Assembly: GCA_911728455.2 (NCBI GenBank)
Contig: OU452231.1
Coordinates: forward strand, 10,598,078-10,662,077
Length of the DNA: 64,000 bases
Source: Marthasterias glacialis
Taxonomy: Eukaryota > Echinodermata > Asteroidea > Forcipulatida > Asteriidae
Direction: 5' to 3'
The translations under genes and the position numbers were made by a program. Below the pieces are notes generated by a model. It saw only the letters and a list, made by a program, of their open reading frames with translations, was not told where the DNA came from and did no database searches. Positions 35,001-45,739 of this stretch are shown piece after piece. Every line of letters starts with the position of its first letter. Position 1 is the stretch's first letter.

Positions 35001-38000
35001 TCTTATCTTGAGTTATAGGACGAGTAACTATTCCCAACTTATAGGACTAGTCCTAAGTTAGGACAAGTCCTAAGTTAGGACTATTTTTGTAAAATCCACT
35101 GGCAGGGATCTGTGGCCCGGCGAGGCCAAATGAGATTTGTAGGAATCACTGACATTTAACGATACACTGAAAGGGTAAACTTTTTCAAATAACCTTTGTT
35201 TTCTTGTGAGAAAAAAAAGGTTGTTTTTCATACCTAGGCCCGTATGTTGTTGTGAAAATAATTGAACTTCCTCGTGTGACCTCACAGAACAGCGCCCTCA
35301 AGTTGACAAGAATTTAAGCCGTTTGGCGCTTTTCCCCCCAAAATGCGCTTCGATTCTAGCTTTAAATTCCGATCGAATTTGAATTAGGCTACAGTGTCTG
35401 ATTTAAACTTGGGGCGCGTTTTGGCGACCCAGACCTCAAACATTTTTGAGCTTCGGTCATTTGTTTTAAGCGTTTTCGTGTGTTCGGTTCAGCCGCGGTT
35501 AAACTGCAACTGTACAAACCTGGCTCGGTTAGAGTTGGTTTCAAGATGGTGGATTCTAAAAATACATGTAAACAAAAAAAAGTGTCAACGGGATTTCTTC
35601 TAAATATAAAATAACAAACCTTGATAAAAAACTATTTGGAAAATAAAACGAAGGCTCTAAATGTTTAGATCATTAGTTTATTAAGAGCTGTACCAATGTA
35701 ACGAACTCATTCTGGTTTACGACCCGTTTTTGCGTAGCTCTCAGAAATTGTTTCAGTCAGTGAATTGTACGGTTAAACATTTTTTTTCTGGTCAGGGTCG
35801 CCAAAACACGCCCCTGATAGAGCGCATAAACCGAGAGGTGGCCTTCCACAGCAACGGATTGCCGCAGTGTATCCCGTAGCCTCGCTAAGAGACAGACCGC
35901 TGCCCGGATCGACACACGAGCTCTGCACGGTTGATACGTCTAATGATGCAAGCAATAACAGTTTGAATAATGATTTGATTAACCTACTGACAAACATAAC
36001 AATAATGCAATTAAGTCTTAAGCGTCTCAGGTCAGCATTATTATGAGCATTATTATAAAGAAATCCTTCATGAAACTTCCCCATGATTCATTGAAGAGTT
36101 TGTTTGTACTTATCAATGTTTATTAATAATAGACTTCAAAGATGTATGATCCGTGCTCCCGTGATTTGTTCTCGAGAAAATGATTTGATTCCAGAGAACG
36201 AAATTTAAAGGAGCATGTTATTTTGGGACGATTAAAATGAAGTTTTGACCCTGTAGTGTAGCTAAACAAATATTGTTTTTTAAATGGTTATCTTGGCCAA
36301 CTACCCTAATGAGTATATGACGGCCCTTGCACGCTGTTCTGGCACCCAGACGTCAGCTATAATTATTACGACGTCATTTCGCCTGCATTTTGTCTCTGCG
36401 TCGCAAGGGCACCCGGCTGAAATTGAGCAGGCAGCGGGCGGAGTTTGATCCTCAAGCTCCACACAAAAACTCATTTTTTTGTTTTAATGAATACCATTGT
36501 TTGTTGACGGATTTTTTTCATTCGACATCTCATCTGAAAGTTAATAACTTTGGTCATCCTATAAAAAAAAATAGCAATTCAACATTTTGATTCTTTTTCG
36601 AGGTAAATTCGGCTTGAGCACGCGATCATTCTCCTTAGTGTGTACTATGATAGGTCTCTCACTCTCGACATGACAAAAACCAAGACTAAGAGATACGGAC
36701 GAGCTGGATGGGGGCTGCTGGGAAGCCTTTAGAAGATGCAGCAACAACATGGACGACAACTTCCCAATTTACCTGAAGAAGGATCATCAACGAATGCATC
36801 ATCTGTGGTGATAAGTGGTGATAAATCCTGGTCACTCCATTAACAATGGACAATAAACTCACAGCAGCCCAGCACAATGCATATAGAAATACGGAGGAGG
36901 ATCGAGGCTGCTGGAAAGCCTTTGAAGATACAGCAACATCTTGGAAGACAACCTCCCAACTTGCCTGAGAAGAAAGGTCCTCATCAGCCAATCCATCATC
37001 CCTGCAGTTTCCATAGAGCAGAAAACCTGCGAAGGAAACTCCCAGCAGCCCATTACAATATGGGACAAAAAGGCAGAAAAACAAGCAATCGGATCAGAGA
37101 GCAGACCCGGAGTACAGAACGTCTTAGCAGAAGATGGACGTGGACTTGACACATCTGCCGTAGAACACACAACAAATGAATTAAACAAATAACACACTAG
37201 ACATATCCTCAGGGGAAGAACAGGATAGATGACTTCAGCGAAAGACATTGAAAGATGGGCTGCAACAGTGATTGGGACTGATGTGTTCTAGCTAGAAAAA
37301 GACCATGTAATCTTTTGACATCACATGTTTACAAAAAGCCACAGAGCCTGGACTTCCTGCTGGCAAGATGTGTACAAAGCTCAGTGGAAGAAACCATTAA
37401 ATCTTATATTTATGGAGATTGCTCTGTGAGATATGTATCAAATATTAACATGATGAAGAAAGGGGGCACATCTCAAAACTTGTTTAGCTGTTACTTATAA
37501 AATGATTGAATTTAACATGTGGAAATTATGAGACAGAACGTAATAATTCCCATAATGTCCAGTGTAGTGTCTCGCCTGCCAGAAAAGCCCTGGAATATAC
37601 AAGGTCACTGTTCTTTGTAAACAATGGTCTCCAGAGACCACGTGCATGCTGAGGTCTGCATCATGCAGTGGATTGATAACGGCTAGAACTGCAACTACCT
37701 ATGTTACAATTCTGCAGTAACAGTCTATAGTTTAGTATTAAAGATGGGGGCTTTTAGGTCAAACTAAGATGCAACATTGGTCCCCATGAGAGCACTCTCA
37801 TGTTGTGCTATCTTCATGACAATAATTACAATAATAGACTGGCACCGTGTGGCAACCATAATTCTCCCATATTGAAAACAACGTAACGAAAGGGTTGCAG
37901 GCCAGAATAGTCTGGCCCGTTCCAAGAAACATCGAATCCAGTATCCAATGCTTACTATACTGCATATAGACCATGTTACCCGTGACATCACATGTTTACA

Positions 38001-41000
38001 AAAGAGCCACAGAACCTGGACTTCCTGCAGGCAGGATTTGTACACGGCTCAATGGGAAAATACTTTAAATCTTTCATTTTATGGAGATTGCACTGTCCGA
38101 TTGTCATCAACTTTGGATATGAAGGAAAGGGGCACATCTCACAACTAGTTCAGCTCTCATTTTAATAGCCATTGAATTTATGTGGAAATTATGATACAAA
38201 ATGTAAAATTTCTTATATGTCCCATGCAGTATCTTGCCTGCCAGTAATTGCCCTGGAATGTACAAGGTCACTCTTTTGTAAACAAGGGTCACATGGTCTA
38301 TAGGGCACGTGACAAAGATACATGACAATGATGCATGTGAAGGTCTACAAATATTGGCAGAACCCAATAAACATCCCAGCACAAACATTCCTGACTAAAA
38401 CCTCTCTCTTTCGGTAAGCACTGTTGAATCAAACATCAATTTGTTATTGGCACACAAATAAATATTTAAAATCTAAAAGGTTCTCGTAGGCGTGTAAAGG
38501 TGAGATTATCACCACTTCTTGCAAATGAATATCCTATGAATCTCAATTCTGCCCCTCCCAATCCATGAAAAGACGAAACCAAACTAAATAAACCAAGAAA
38601 CTTCAACCATTTTCCACATTACACAATAATTTTTTTCTACAATAATAGCGAAACATTTCCGCATGTATACAGGCGAGCGAATGTGGCTTAATTCTCGCTA
38701 AAATGCAGCCACACGAGAAATGGTGATCAGCTTTTCGGCAGCAACTGTCCATCACCTAAACACAAACTTGGCAGCTGCCGTATTTAATTAATTCCCACTT
38801 AACCGCGATTGCTGTGTTCAGATTGACTTGTCAAGTCCTTTCCTGCCACCAGGTTAAATTATAACTACCGTCCCATGTTTGCCCCTACCCTGACCCCCAC
38901 CTATATACTACACCGTTCTGGATGTCAGTTGGCTCTGTACGCAACACACGGCGACTGAAAATGCCCACTATACGCTGTGTAACGAATTACAGTGACATTG
39001 ACTTCCAAAATGGCGCAACCAAGATTATTTTGATGATGACGCCAATAAACGACTACGACGTCAAGTGGCGAAACTAGTGTAAAATTTTAGGTGGGCACAA
39101 GGGGTGCATCATTTTTCGTTGGCCAAATATAAGTGTTCGCTTTTCCTAAACGAGCCACTTTTCAGCGCTCTTGTTATGCCGTTTTCTAGTTTTTTAAGAT
39201 AATCTGACATGGAGGTAAAAACAAATACACTGTCTGCGTGTAAAAAGAGTTTACACAAAAAAACAACAACAAAAAACAAAAAACAAAAACAAAACAACAA
39301 CCCATTGAATTACTACATAAAGTGTAACATTTGACTCTGGTAATTTTTAATCTCAAAAGTTCAGAGTTTTAAATGGGTGTACCCGGGGGGCTTGGACATC
39401 AATTGGGGGGGGGGGCTTGGACATCAATTGGGGGGGGGGAGGCGTGCCCACGTGCCCCCCATTAGTTACGCCACTGTCGACGGTTTCGAATCGTAAAGCA
39501 AGTCAAATGGTTAAACTATGCGTTTAAAAAGTTGAAGAACAACATCCTTGGGTTCAGTTTATGAGGCATAAATCGTATGAAATCATCCGAATCATTTCTC
39601 CAGGCCAGAAATCAAGTACACCTACCCTATAAATAAAGCTACAGTGTTCCCATATTACACGATCGGCCTCTGCATTAAGTTGAAGTGGCCTAAGAGTGCA
39701 CCTCAACCCGCTAGAGTGCTTATGATGTTCGAACCTGGTGCGTCGCATTTACAAGTGTCCAGGTGTCGCATATTAGAAGTGTTTGGATGTCGAACTAGAA
39801 GTGGGAAGCCGTCGTACTTTGAAATATGTACCGAAAAAAATGTGGTTTTTGATGTGACTGGCATTTATACAAACGAACAATCAAACCAATAACGTAATTA
39901 AATCATTGGGGAGGGGGCCCCCAGGGGGAATGTTGCCACACCCCGAAAGCCTACTGCCCCCACCCCCTGAAGGCAACAAGTATCAGCCGCGCCCCCTCCA
40001 TTTTCCTGGTGTGGCGCTGCGTGATGTGTTTTACATCGCACTTATAAAGTGTGTTTATGAGTCGCGCTGAAACTTAAAAGAGCGTGTTTGAATATTTGCT
40101 ACCTATTGGAGACCGAAGAACAACAAAAGGTCTCCACAGGGGAATTCTAACGAGAGGGATGCTCCCACAGGGAATTGTGTGTACAAAGTATGTGGGGGGA
40201 TGTGAATTACAGGGACAAAGGGAAGAACAAAAGAAGTCTACACAGGGATGCCGAAATGAGACAGTGCCCCCACACCCCACGCCCCTCCCCCTTAGTTACG
40301 CCAGTGAATATATAATGCAATCCATTTTAAGCACTTAGTATTGTACGAATTCGCACTTCGCACGCTTTGTGTGGCAGTAGCTTTCATAAAAGAGCCACAC
40401 ATAAAAAAGATAAGTTAATGAGTAATTTATTCAATAATAGCGAAAAGATGGCAATGGTGTAAAGGGCAATTCAATTGATGAACAAGGTACCTAGCAAGGC
40501 GACTCTAACGATTATGAACTTGAGTTTGTCCCGTCGCTTAGGAAACGACAATGGATGATTGTGTTAAATTTTAATAGAACAGCCATTCCTCGGACTGCAA
40601 CTGACAGCTAAAAAAAAAGAGCGAATTGAACGGCGTTTCTGTTTTGTTTTGTTGTGTTTCATGGGATAGAGTTTACGGAGTCAAAGACTGGTTGATTGAC
40701 ATGTAACATCTGTCAAGTCTGACACTTCCATACACTGCTGATTCAATGTTTTCAGATGAGCTACGAGTGTTGATCTTCACATATTATACAAAGCCCATCT
40801 AATTCTTCTTTGTTTATTAAAGTGCAACATTACGTATGCATGAATGTGTCAAATAAACTAATAATGAAGGCATATGATTAAATATTTTGCTGGTAGTTTC
40901 CCAACGAGATAGATAAGTTTACGTTGCAACACCGAGCATGATTTTGAAGAAAACAACGGTCGTTTTCTTTTCATATAGCTGCTAAGCGAAACAAATACTG

Positions 41001-41529
41001 TTTAGCAGATTTGTCCTTGAAACGAATACGGGTACCAGCGTTACTGTACTTTGGCCGGTAGCGAAGCACTCTGCTGAGCAATTTATTTTTATCCAGATCC
41101 AAGAAGCGTTTCCTTTCGGATAAATAAATATAAAATTAATTAATTAAATAATAAGAATAACTCACCAATAGTTGCAATAGTCGTAACACAGAACAAAACA
41201 CTCCCGGTGAACGTCCAGTCCATGATGCTTTCATAATTACAATGATCCAAGGAATCCTCTAGCTTGAGGAAGGTCTCCCAGAGTTCAGTCAAATTGCCTG
41301 CCGTTGACTCGAGGCCCCCTGAGACGTTTCGGATCGCCTCACCGAGTTCCCGTCTCAGAAGCAAGAAATGGTCGACTTCCTTCTTGTACTCGGTGTACGG
41401 ACTTCCTTCCAGTAGCAGGAAAAGCCCACCACCGGCGAAGACGTAAACGATGTAAACGGTGAAGAGGACGAGGTGGGGCCAGGAGGCGTTCAGGCCCCGG
41501 TTAAAAGTCGTCAAAATGCCGCTCGGCAT
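22182..41529 (-). CDS. K2P potassium channel, gene B (two exons, 411 aa)
   Basis: Exon 1 (41529-41166) and exon 2 (23053-22182) join in frame across an 18.1-kb intron. The intron splits the first Gly codon of the filter GYG (phase 1). The product has M1 at about 17-41 and an extracellular cap with sequons N68 and N79 and a Cys at about 97. Filter 1 is TIGYGD (about 120-125), M2 about 132-167, M3 about 313-335, filter 2 TIGFGD (about 355-360) and M4 about 367-393. The cytosolic M2-M3 loop is unusually long, at about 145 residues. It is hydrophilic and carries RRNSIDEE (about 241-248), a basophilic-kinase-like site. Two P-loops and four helices define a dimeric background potassium channel of the plasma membrane. 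Pairing these two exons is inferred from phase, order and orientation, with no competing exon between them. Confidence 0.88.
23262..23425. mobile_element. G/C-run element with hAT-like ends
   Basis: It begins CAGCGGCATAGCCGGGGTGG, ends CTGGTGTCGCCACTG, and has GCCCCC/GGGGGC tracts inside. It has the same style as 24889-25113, 39062-39476 and 60915-61298 (CAGTGGCGTA...TACGCCACTG), but the internal sequences are only weakly similar. Confidence 0.55.
24889..25113. mobile_element. hAT-like MITE with 8-bp target duplication
   Basis: The left end CAGCGGCGGCGCTATGG is the inverse of the right end GGTGCCGCCGCTC. The flanks are ATATTCAA (24881-24888) and CTATTCAA (25114-25121), an 8-bp direct repeat with one mismatch, as expected for hAT transposition. 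The interior is C/G-run rich with no transposase. Confidence 0.7.
25435..25627. mobile_element. Small hAT-like element, degraded
   Basis: It begins CAGTGGTGTAAATGTGGGG, has a C-rich and G-rich centre, and ends GGCTACGTCACTG, the inverse of the left end. No clean target duplication was seen. Confidence 0.5.
25880..25905. repeat. (GT)n microsatellite
   Basis: About 12 uninterrupted GT units. Confidence 0.9.
26340..26700. repeat. Dispersed repeat, family 4, copy
   Basis: It shares an ordered set of blocks with 27095-27420: CCGCACTTTGTGTGA, ACATGAAATAACAAAC, TTTAGGCTCAGTC, TCGGGGTCACGAGAA, TTTTTCACTG, TTTCAAACAG, and a phrase near GTGACCATC. GTGAAAATTTGAGCTCAATC at 50608 is a related block. This family looks familiar from sea-star transcripts (recollection, unverified). 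Confidence 0.6.
27095..27420. repeat. Dispersed repeat, family 4, copy
   Basis: Blocks CCGCACTCTGTGTGACCC, ACATGAAATAACGAAC, GTGTGAAAGTTTAAGCTCAA, TCGGTCATCGGAGTTACTC and TTTCACTGTTTTCAAACAGT match 26340-26700. Confidence 0.6.
27865..28107. mobile_element. MITE, family 2, copy
   Basis: Internal blocks GTCCGCCATACCACTCTTGC, GGAGCCATATGGCGAACAAC and GTGAGTTTCACTCTAAAAAG are shared with 20683-20930 and 31880-32095. The right end TTCACTCTTTTACATT is the inverse of the left end of the 20683 copy. Confidence 0.8.
29770..29838. repeat. Poly-C/poly-A low-complexity tract
   Basis: A run of nine C is followed by about 60 bases of A with a few TAAA and ATAATA units. It may be a degraded poly-A tail. 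Confidence 0.85.
31880..32095. mobile_element. MITE, family 2, copy
   Basis: Blocks GTCCGCCATACCACTCTTGC, AAAGAGCCATATGGCGGAC, TTTTTAGAGTGAAAGACGGG and GGTTCACTCTCAAGGGAGCC match the other two copies. Its ends are less well preserved. Confidence 0.8.
33300..33560. repeat. Dispersed repeat, family 4 related, degraded
   Basis: TTTTTCACTACTTTCTCCTG, ACGACAGATTGAGCCCAAAT and TGCAAATGTTGAGTCACAC correspond in order to the reverse complement of blocks in 50520-50846 (TTGAGCTCAATCGGTC and GTGTATCTCAACATATGCA). It is a weak, diverged copy. Confidence 0.45.
34972..35099. mobile_element. Short foldback element with GTGGATTTTACAAA ends
   Basis: It is 128 bp. The left end GTGGATTTTACAAAG and right end TTTGTAAAATCCAC are perfect inverse repeats of 14 bp. 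The inside is made of TAGGACTAGTCCTAAGTTAGG-like dyads (TAGGACT/AGTCCTA), so most of the element can self-pair. Confidence 0.8.
36138..36637 (+). mobile_element. MITE-like element, family 1, copy
   Basis: The left end AAAGATGTATGATCCGTGC matches the inverse of the right end of the 9612-10270 copy. The body matches that copy in order: TGATTCCAGAGAACGAAATT, GCATGTTATTTTGGGACGA, GGCACCCAGACGTCAGCTAT, TTTCGCCTGCATTTTGTCTC, GGCACCCGGCTGAAATTGAG, and AAATTCGGCTTGAGCACG near the right end. Confidence 0.7.
36700..37190 (+). mobile_element. Probable LINE reverse-transcriptase relic with internal duplication
   Basis: A forward frame near 36885 reads EIRRRIEAAGKP. Another near 36950 reads LRRKVLISQSIIPAVSIEQKT. 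These resemble the EI.RRI..AW.AF and LK.KVF.QC.LPA.TYG.ET blocks of a LINE C-terminus. A segment of about 70 bp is repeated 194 bp apart (36715-36780 and 36910-36975: CTGCTGGGAAGCCTTTAGAA against CTGCTGGAAAGCCTTTGAAG). Frame changes and stops show decay. The similarity is weaker than for 4800-5298. Confidence 0.45.
37297..37640. mobile_element. MITE, family 3 (GACCATGT...ACATGGTC ends), copy 1
   Basis: It shares CATCACATGTTTACAAAA, GCCACAGAGCCTGGACTTCC, TTATGGAGATTGC, GGGGGCACATCTCA and GTGGAAATTATGA with 37965-38302. The ends (AAAAGACCATGTAATC and ACAATGGTCTCC) are degraded inverse repeats. Confidence 0.65.
37965..38302. mobile_element. MITE, family 3, best copy
   Basis: It is 338 bp. The left end TATAGACCATGTTACCCGTG is the inverse of the right end AAGGGTCACATGGTCTATA. 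Subterminal blocks also pair: TGTTTACAAAAGAGCC with TCTTTTGTAAACAAGGG, and CTGCAGGCAGGATTTGTAC with TTGCCTGCCAGTAA. It resembles a long foldback. Confidence 0.8.
39062..39476. mobile_element. hAT-like element (CAAGTGGCGAAACTAG...TAGTTACGCCACTG)
   Basis: It is homologous to 60915-61298. Shared blocks are GTAAAATTTTAGG, GGGCACAAGGGGTGCA, TTTTTAATCTCAAAAGT, G-runs, GGCACG/CGTGCCCCCC and TTAGTTACGCCACTG. A near-repeat of GGGCTTGGACATCAATTG lies inside. No clean target duplication was seen. Confidence 0.7.
39905..40304. repeat. G/C-run element ending TTAGTTACGCCAGTG
   Basis: It contains alternating GGGG and CCCC tracts and internal repeats of an ACAGGGAATT type (ACAGGGGAATTCTAACGAGA and ACAGGGAATTGTGTG). 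The right end matches the hAT-like family. The left end is not clear. Confidence 0.4.
41166..41529 (-). CDS. K2P gene B, exon 1 (N-terminus, M1, cap, pore helix 1)
   Basis: ATG at 41529 opens 121 codons ending in VTTIATI plus the first base of the filter Gly codon, at a GTGAG donor. The N-terminus is short (16 residues) before M1 (WPHLVLFTVYIVYVFAGGGL). The cap carries two N-glycosylation sequons. Confidence 0.93.
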
Positions 41530-42938
41530 GGTTTTGAGTTCGCCGTTATGTGCAGGGTTCCTTTGACATGTGTGGGTTATTCCCTATGATTTCTCCAACC
41601 GCATCAGGATTCGAGACTTGTTTTCTGAACGAGAGGTGAAAACATTACATCCAAAATCCCTTTCCAGTGTATTAACTATGCGTTCCAGTTAAAAAAAAAA
41701 TAAAACAAGTTGTCAACGTCTCTTCTCAACTTGGAATAGCTCGGTGGTGGCACGGTCGGACCTGTCACAGACATGTAATGTAAACACATCTTCGCGTTCA
41801 ACGTGATATTCGACCCCCTCTTCATGTCAAACACTGTACACAACTTGAGCCATAGCTCCCCGTAGATTTCATTACAGCGAAAAATCAGTGGGTACTGCTC
41901 ACTAATTTCCCTAACCAAGGAAATCCTCTGACGGTAAATTACATAATCCTCATGAAAGTGGAGAAAATCACTTTTGCAGCGCTGACGCGTTCGGAACACT
42001 GAGACGAGCACGATGTAGGTACAATGTGGGTTCTGCGTACCGTTGACTGGATGTCCCCGTGCAATTCATAATGATTCGCAGAAGTTACAACCAGTGTGTT
42101 TTAACCAGGTTTTTGTCTGAGAGTGACAGGTAGTTGTCGACGGTCGGTTGGCTGTCTGAATGTGTCATAGTTCCGCTTGTGGAGTATGCTGAGTACGTGT
42201 GCAACTGCGGGGAGGCGGAACGCCGTGTTTTTAACGCACTATTAATCCATATGCTGCAACCTTGTAAGTTAAGATTTGCGTTGTCCACGCTGCTTTCACT
42301 CTCTTCCGTGGTGTGAGTGTTTGTATTTTTTTATCTGATTAGCCAAGCATATCGGCCTTGTAAACGTCACAAAGGATTCGTCGGAGCATGTCGAGGGCTG
42401 AGTTAACCTGCTGGACTTATACTATAGAGTTCAAGCTATCTGCATAAAGAAAAGGAATTTGGGTTATTTCAAAACAGCTATTGTAATTTCCTGCCTAGTC
42501 ATCGAGGATTATTTTTAACCAGCTTTCAGCATGCGTCCAATATAAGTACTTGACGATGACGTAGGCACCAAGGTTAAATTTTATTTATCTTGATTTGAAA
42601 GAAGTTCAGCAAGACTTACAACCCCCAGACCTAAACAGGCAACTATTCCACTCCTCCTATTTCTCATAAGCACCACTTCTGCCGAAAAGAGGTCCCATGC
42701 ACATAGTGTTGTCACATACAACTAGTAGGGTAGATGGCCTTAGCTTTTGATCCAAACCGGACCTTCGTCAGAGGCAACAACAAGCACAGACCCCCCCCCA
42801 AAAAAAAAAAGAACCATTTATAGAAAAGCGGGGACGGTAGGGAGTTGAATTCCAGAAACAGGCGGGAAACTGATAGCCAATAATAATAATATCACCCACA
42901 AAAGAGTTTTTTTTTGCTTTGCACAGGACCGCCCAACA

Positions 42939-43012
42939 TCCTGGTTAACTCAGTTGGTTAGAGCACTTGTACGATATTTCAGAGCTCACGGGTTCGAGTC
43001 CGGCATCAGCCA
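42939..43012 (+). other. tRNA-like relic (A and B box), probably SINE head or pseudo-tRNA
   Basis: TTAACTCAGTTGGTTAGAGC matches the tRNA D-arm and A box. GGTTCGAGTCC matches the B box consensus at the right distance, and CATCAGCCA follows. The anticodon stem and acceptor stem do not pair properly (TCCTGGT against GCATCAG), so no anticodon is assigned. Confidence 0.4.
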
Positions 43013-44265
43013 AATTTTCTTTGCTCATCCTTAATTTATTTTAAGTTTTAATAAGACATTGCAGAGGAAGAGTTAATTCTGTATCAACATTGTTTTTGAA
43101 AGCAGCAGAAAACACGGTATACGTTTGTAGTTTGGTCTGAAATTTCTCTCGGTCCCCCGGCGTCCCCGCCACCCTCCCCCGCATTTTACATCCGGACCGT
43201 TGGGTTAACAAAAAATACCATATAAAGTACGACATCTTATAAGCCTTTGTACATTATTACTAAACGTTAAATTTTTTTTAAACATGCAGACAATGTTTTT
43301 AGTTTTGAGTTTTTACCCCAGATTATTTCATTTAAAAAAGTTTTTAAACGGCATAACAAAAGCGCTTAAGGGGCTTGTTTAAGAAAAATTCAAACGGAAA
43401 CTACAGTTTTTAGTTGGCCAGAATTTCCCCAAAGAAAAAAAAAAAGGTCCAGCCCCTTTTTCGTCGCTTTGAATAACATTATCAAATACATATACATTTT
43501 TTTAAAATCAAATCGATACATTGCAAGTGCGTTGGAAACGTGTTCCCATTTAGCGGCTTTGAGTGGCAGTTCAACAAACATGGACACATTTACAAATCAA
43601 TATGATCGTATACCTAGCCGTGTTCAACTTCATTCAATAGCTTGTTCACGTTGAACAGTATTTGTATAACACATTTGACTTTAAGCTACAGGGCGTTGAC
43701 TTTGTCAGTTGACTTTGAAGTTTAAACTGGATACTGTAAGAAGAAGATACTTCCTTGTAGTTCTGCCAATATAAAGAAGAACAGGTCCCTCTTGAATACT
43801 TATGTTATGAAAACACTCTCCCCATTTGTGCTTAATAAACAAGCGATCCCCTCTTTCGTTCGACGTACTTGTATACAATTTCATACAATTTTTATACACT
43901 TTGATGGAATTATGAATCATACCTTTCGTCTCCAAAAGTCCGAATTGTATTATGTTAGGGCCTGTAGATTAAACAATCTGTTTAAAATATACTTGTCGCA
44001 TCGAGGACCTAAAGGATGCACTTAACACTCAAACATCTTCTGAGATCTTAAGGTTATTTCAGTCAGATCGAGCACAAATTCAAAAGACATTCTGTCAAGA
44101 TCAAGTCTTCTAAGAAAAAATCTAATCTGCCAGTTTGAGGAATAATATATAGCTCTCTCCGGCTTAGTCACCATCATCCATTCTTTTCACTTTAGACCTG
44201 CAAGTTTAGGCCCACCTCTAATTCCATCTACAGTATGCTTTTTGTGAATTTTCTGTAATTTTTTT

Positions 44266-44280
44266 AACAACAGCAACAGT

Positions 44281-44319
<39 letters not shown>

Positions 44320-44404
44320 CACCACCACCACCACCACCACCACCACCACCACCACCACCACCACCACCACCACCACCACCACCACCACCACCACCACCAC
44401 CACC

Positions 44405-44436
<32 letters not shown>

Positions 44437-44507
44437 CGACAACAACGACGACGACGACGGCGACGATGACGACGACAACAGCAACAACAGCAACAGCAGC
44501 AGCAGTT
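44266..44507. repeat. Compound trinucleotide repeat (CAACAG)n-(CAC)n-(CAA/CGA)n-(CAG)n
   Basis: The order on the plus strand is CAACAG units, about 33 pure CAC units (44318-44419), CAA, then CGA, then CAACAG/CAG. The open frames across it give homopolymers and are not genes. Confidence 0.95.
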
Positions 44508-44949
44508 GTAAACTATATGTAAACTTTTATAACTATGTTTGTTTTGAAACAAGGGAAGTTTGGATTCAATGTTGATTTACTGTAAATTGTTCCGCGAATG
44601 GAACAAGAAAATCCAACCTTCTACATTCTCTCCATAACCCGCACCAGCTAGCGTTTGGTTCTTATAACATACTTAGTAAAGTCTTAATATAATACCATCG
44701 ACCCATGATTGAACTATCCAATTTCAGACCGTAACCAGGAAATAAAGGAAAGATAAATACTTGAACACTCTGAGATTTAATCTTCGTTTGCAGATTGTGC
44801 TCATAAACAAACAGAGTGTTCACAGCGGACTGAAGCCAACTTGGTGTATATCTTGAAGACGATAGCATCTACTGTTTGTAGTCTCGTGTGTATGGCAAGC
44901 CTTCAGAATTTATTTATATGCTTTCCCGATCAGTTTCGGCAAGAGTTAG

Positions 44950-45405
44950 ATCACTTTCATTAATTAACACGCATTCAAATTCACGATGTTGCCCTCATTC
45001 ATTCAAACTAGGGTTTCTTTTTAGCAATAATATTGCATTTGCATTCAATTTTGGTTTTTGTGCACAAATGATTTTGTTTTTCTCATTCAGGTTTGTTTTC
45101 CGTCGCTCTCTTTCATTATGTAGACATTCAAATACAAATTAACCATTCTTCCGTTGAACGTTTTACTCCTTATTTATAATTGATGAAATTGATCGGTTGC
45201 AGTTGGCTTTAATGAAATCGATTTATCATTTGCGACCTAATGAATTTGGATGATCTTATTTTGACAAGTGGAGTGCTAAGCTGTTAAAAATGAATTACTC
45301 ATTTTGACTGTAAAATGCTGATGTGACGGAATATCCATTTTCAAACGAAATCGAATGAGCCCGGAGTTAATTGAATGACGTTTGTTGAAATTGGCCAAGT
45401 AAACC
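44950..45405. repeat. Diverged tandem duplication, copy 1 (GAATGA-rich)
   Basis: Blocks ATTCAAATTCACGATG, CCCTCATTCATTCAAAC, AGGGTTTCTTTTTAG, CCTAATGAATTTGGATGATC, GAATTACTCATTTTGACTG, ATGCTGATG, TTTTCAAACGAAATCGAATG and AAATTGGCC recur in order about 790 bp further on. Confidence 0.75.
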
Positions 45406-45739
45406 TATATTATATTTATCTATCAAATGTATTTAAAAACTTTGTTTTCCTAGGATATGCCCAAACATGTAGAACTGGCTAATCGAGCCCTGTCGACCTA
45501 TACATTTTGTTTGCTACGTGCATGTTTACAAATAATTAACACAACTTTACAAACATCTAGTTCGTGACTAGACAAGCCCGAAGTAGACGATTTATACGTT
45601 GTTCTGATTGTACATGTCCAAGATATCATTTAGAGGAGTGCTTTTTATCTCGGATGCCAAAAGTAATTCATGACGGGAAGCGACTTGGGAAGCCCACATA
45701 AATTATTATTATAAGTATTCCAGGTCATTTTCCAAAACT

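Larger units (their letters stand above)
23054..41165. other. 18-kb intron of K2P gene B, repeat-rich
   Basis: No further exon was recognised on either strand in this interval. It holds at least a dozen transposon-like insertions (listed separately), poly-G runs near 24645 and 29195, and simple repeats. Open frames within it coincide with repeats. Confidence 0.6.

Noticed and set aside
36686-37248. Overlapping open frames of about 130 codons on the minus strand and 80-90 codons on the plus strand.
   Set aside because: The plus-strand frames are better explained as a decayed LINE end with an internal duplication; the minus-strand frames are shadows of it.
44187-44552. Long minus-strand open frames giving poly-Trp or poly-Val proteins.
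   Set aside because: They are translations of the compound trinucleotide repeat and carry no gene signal.
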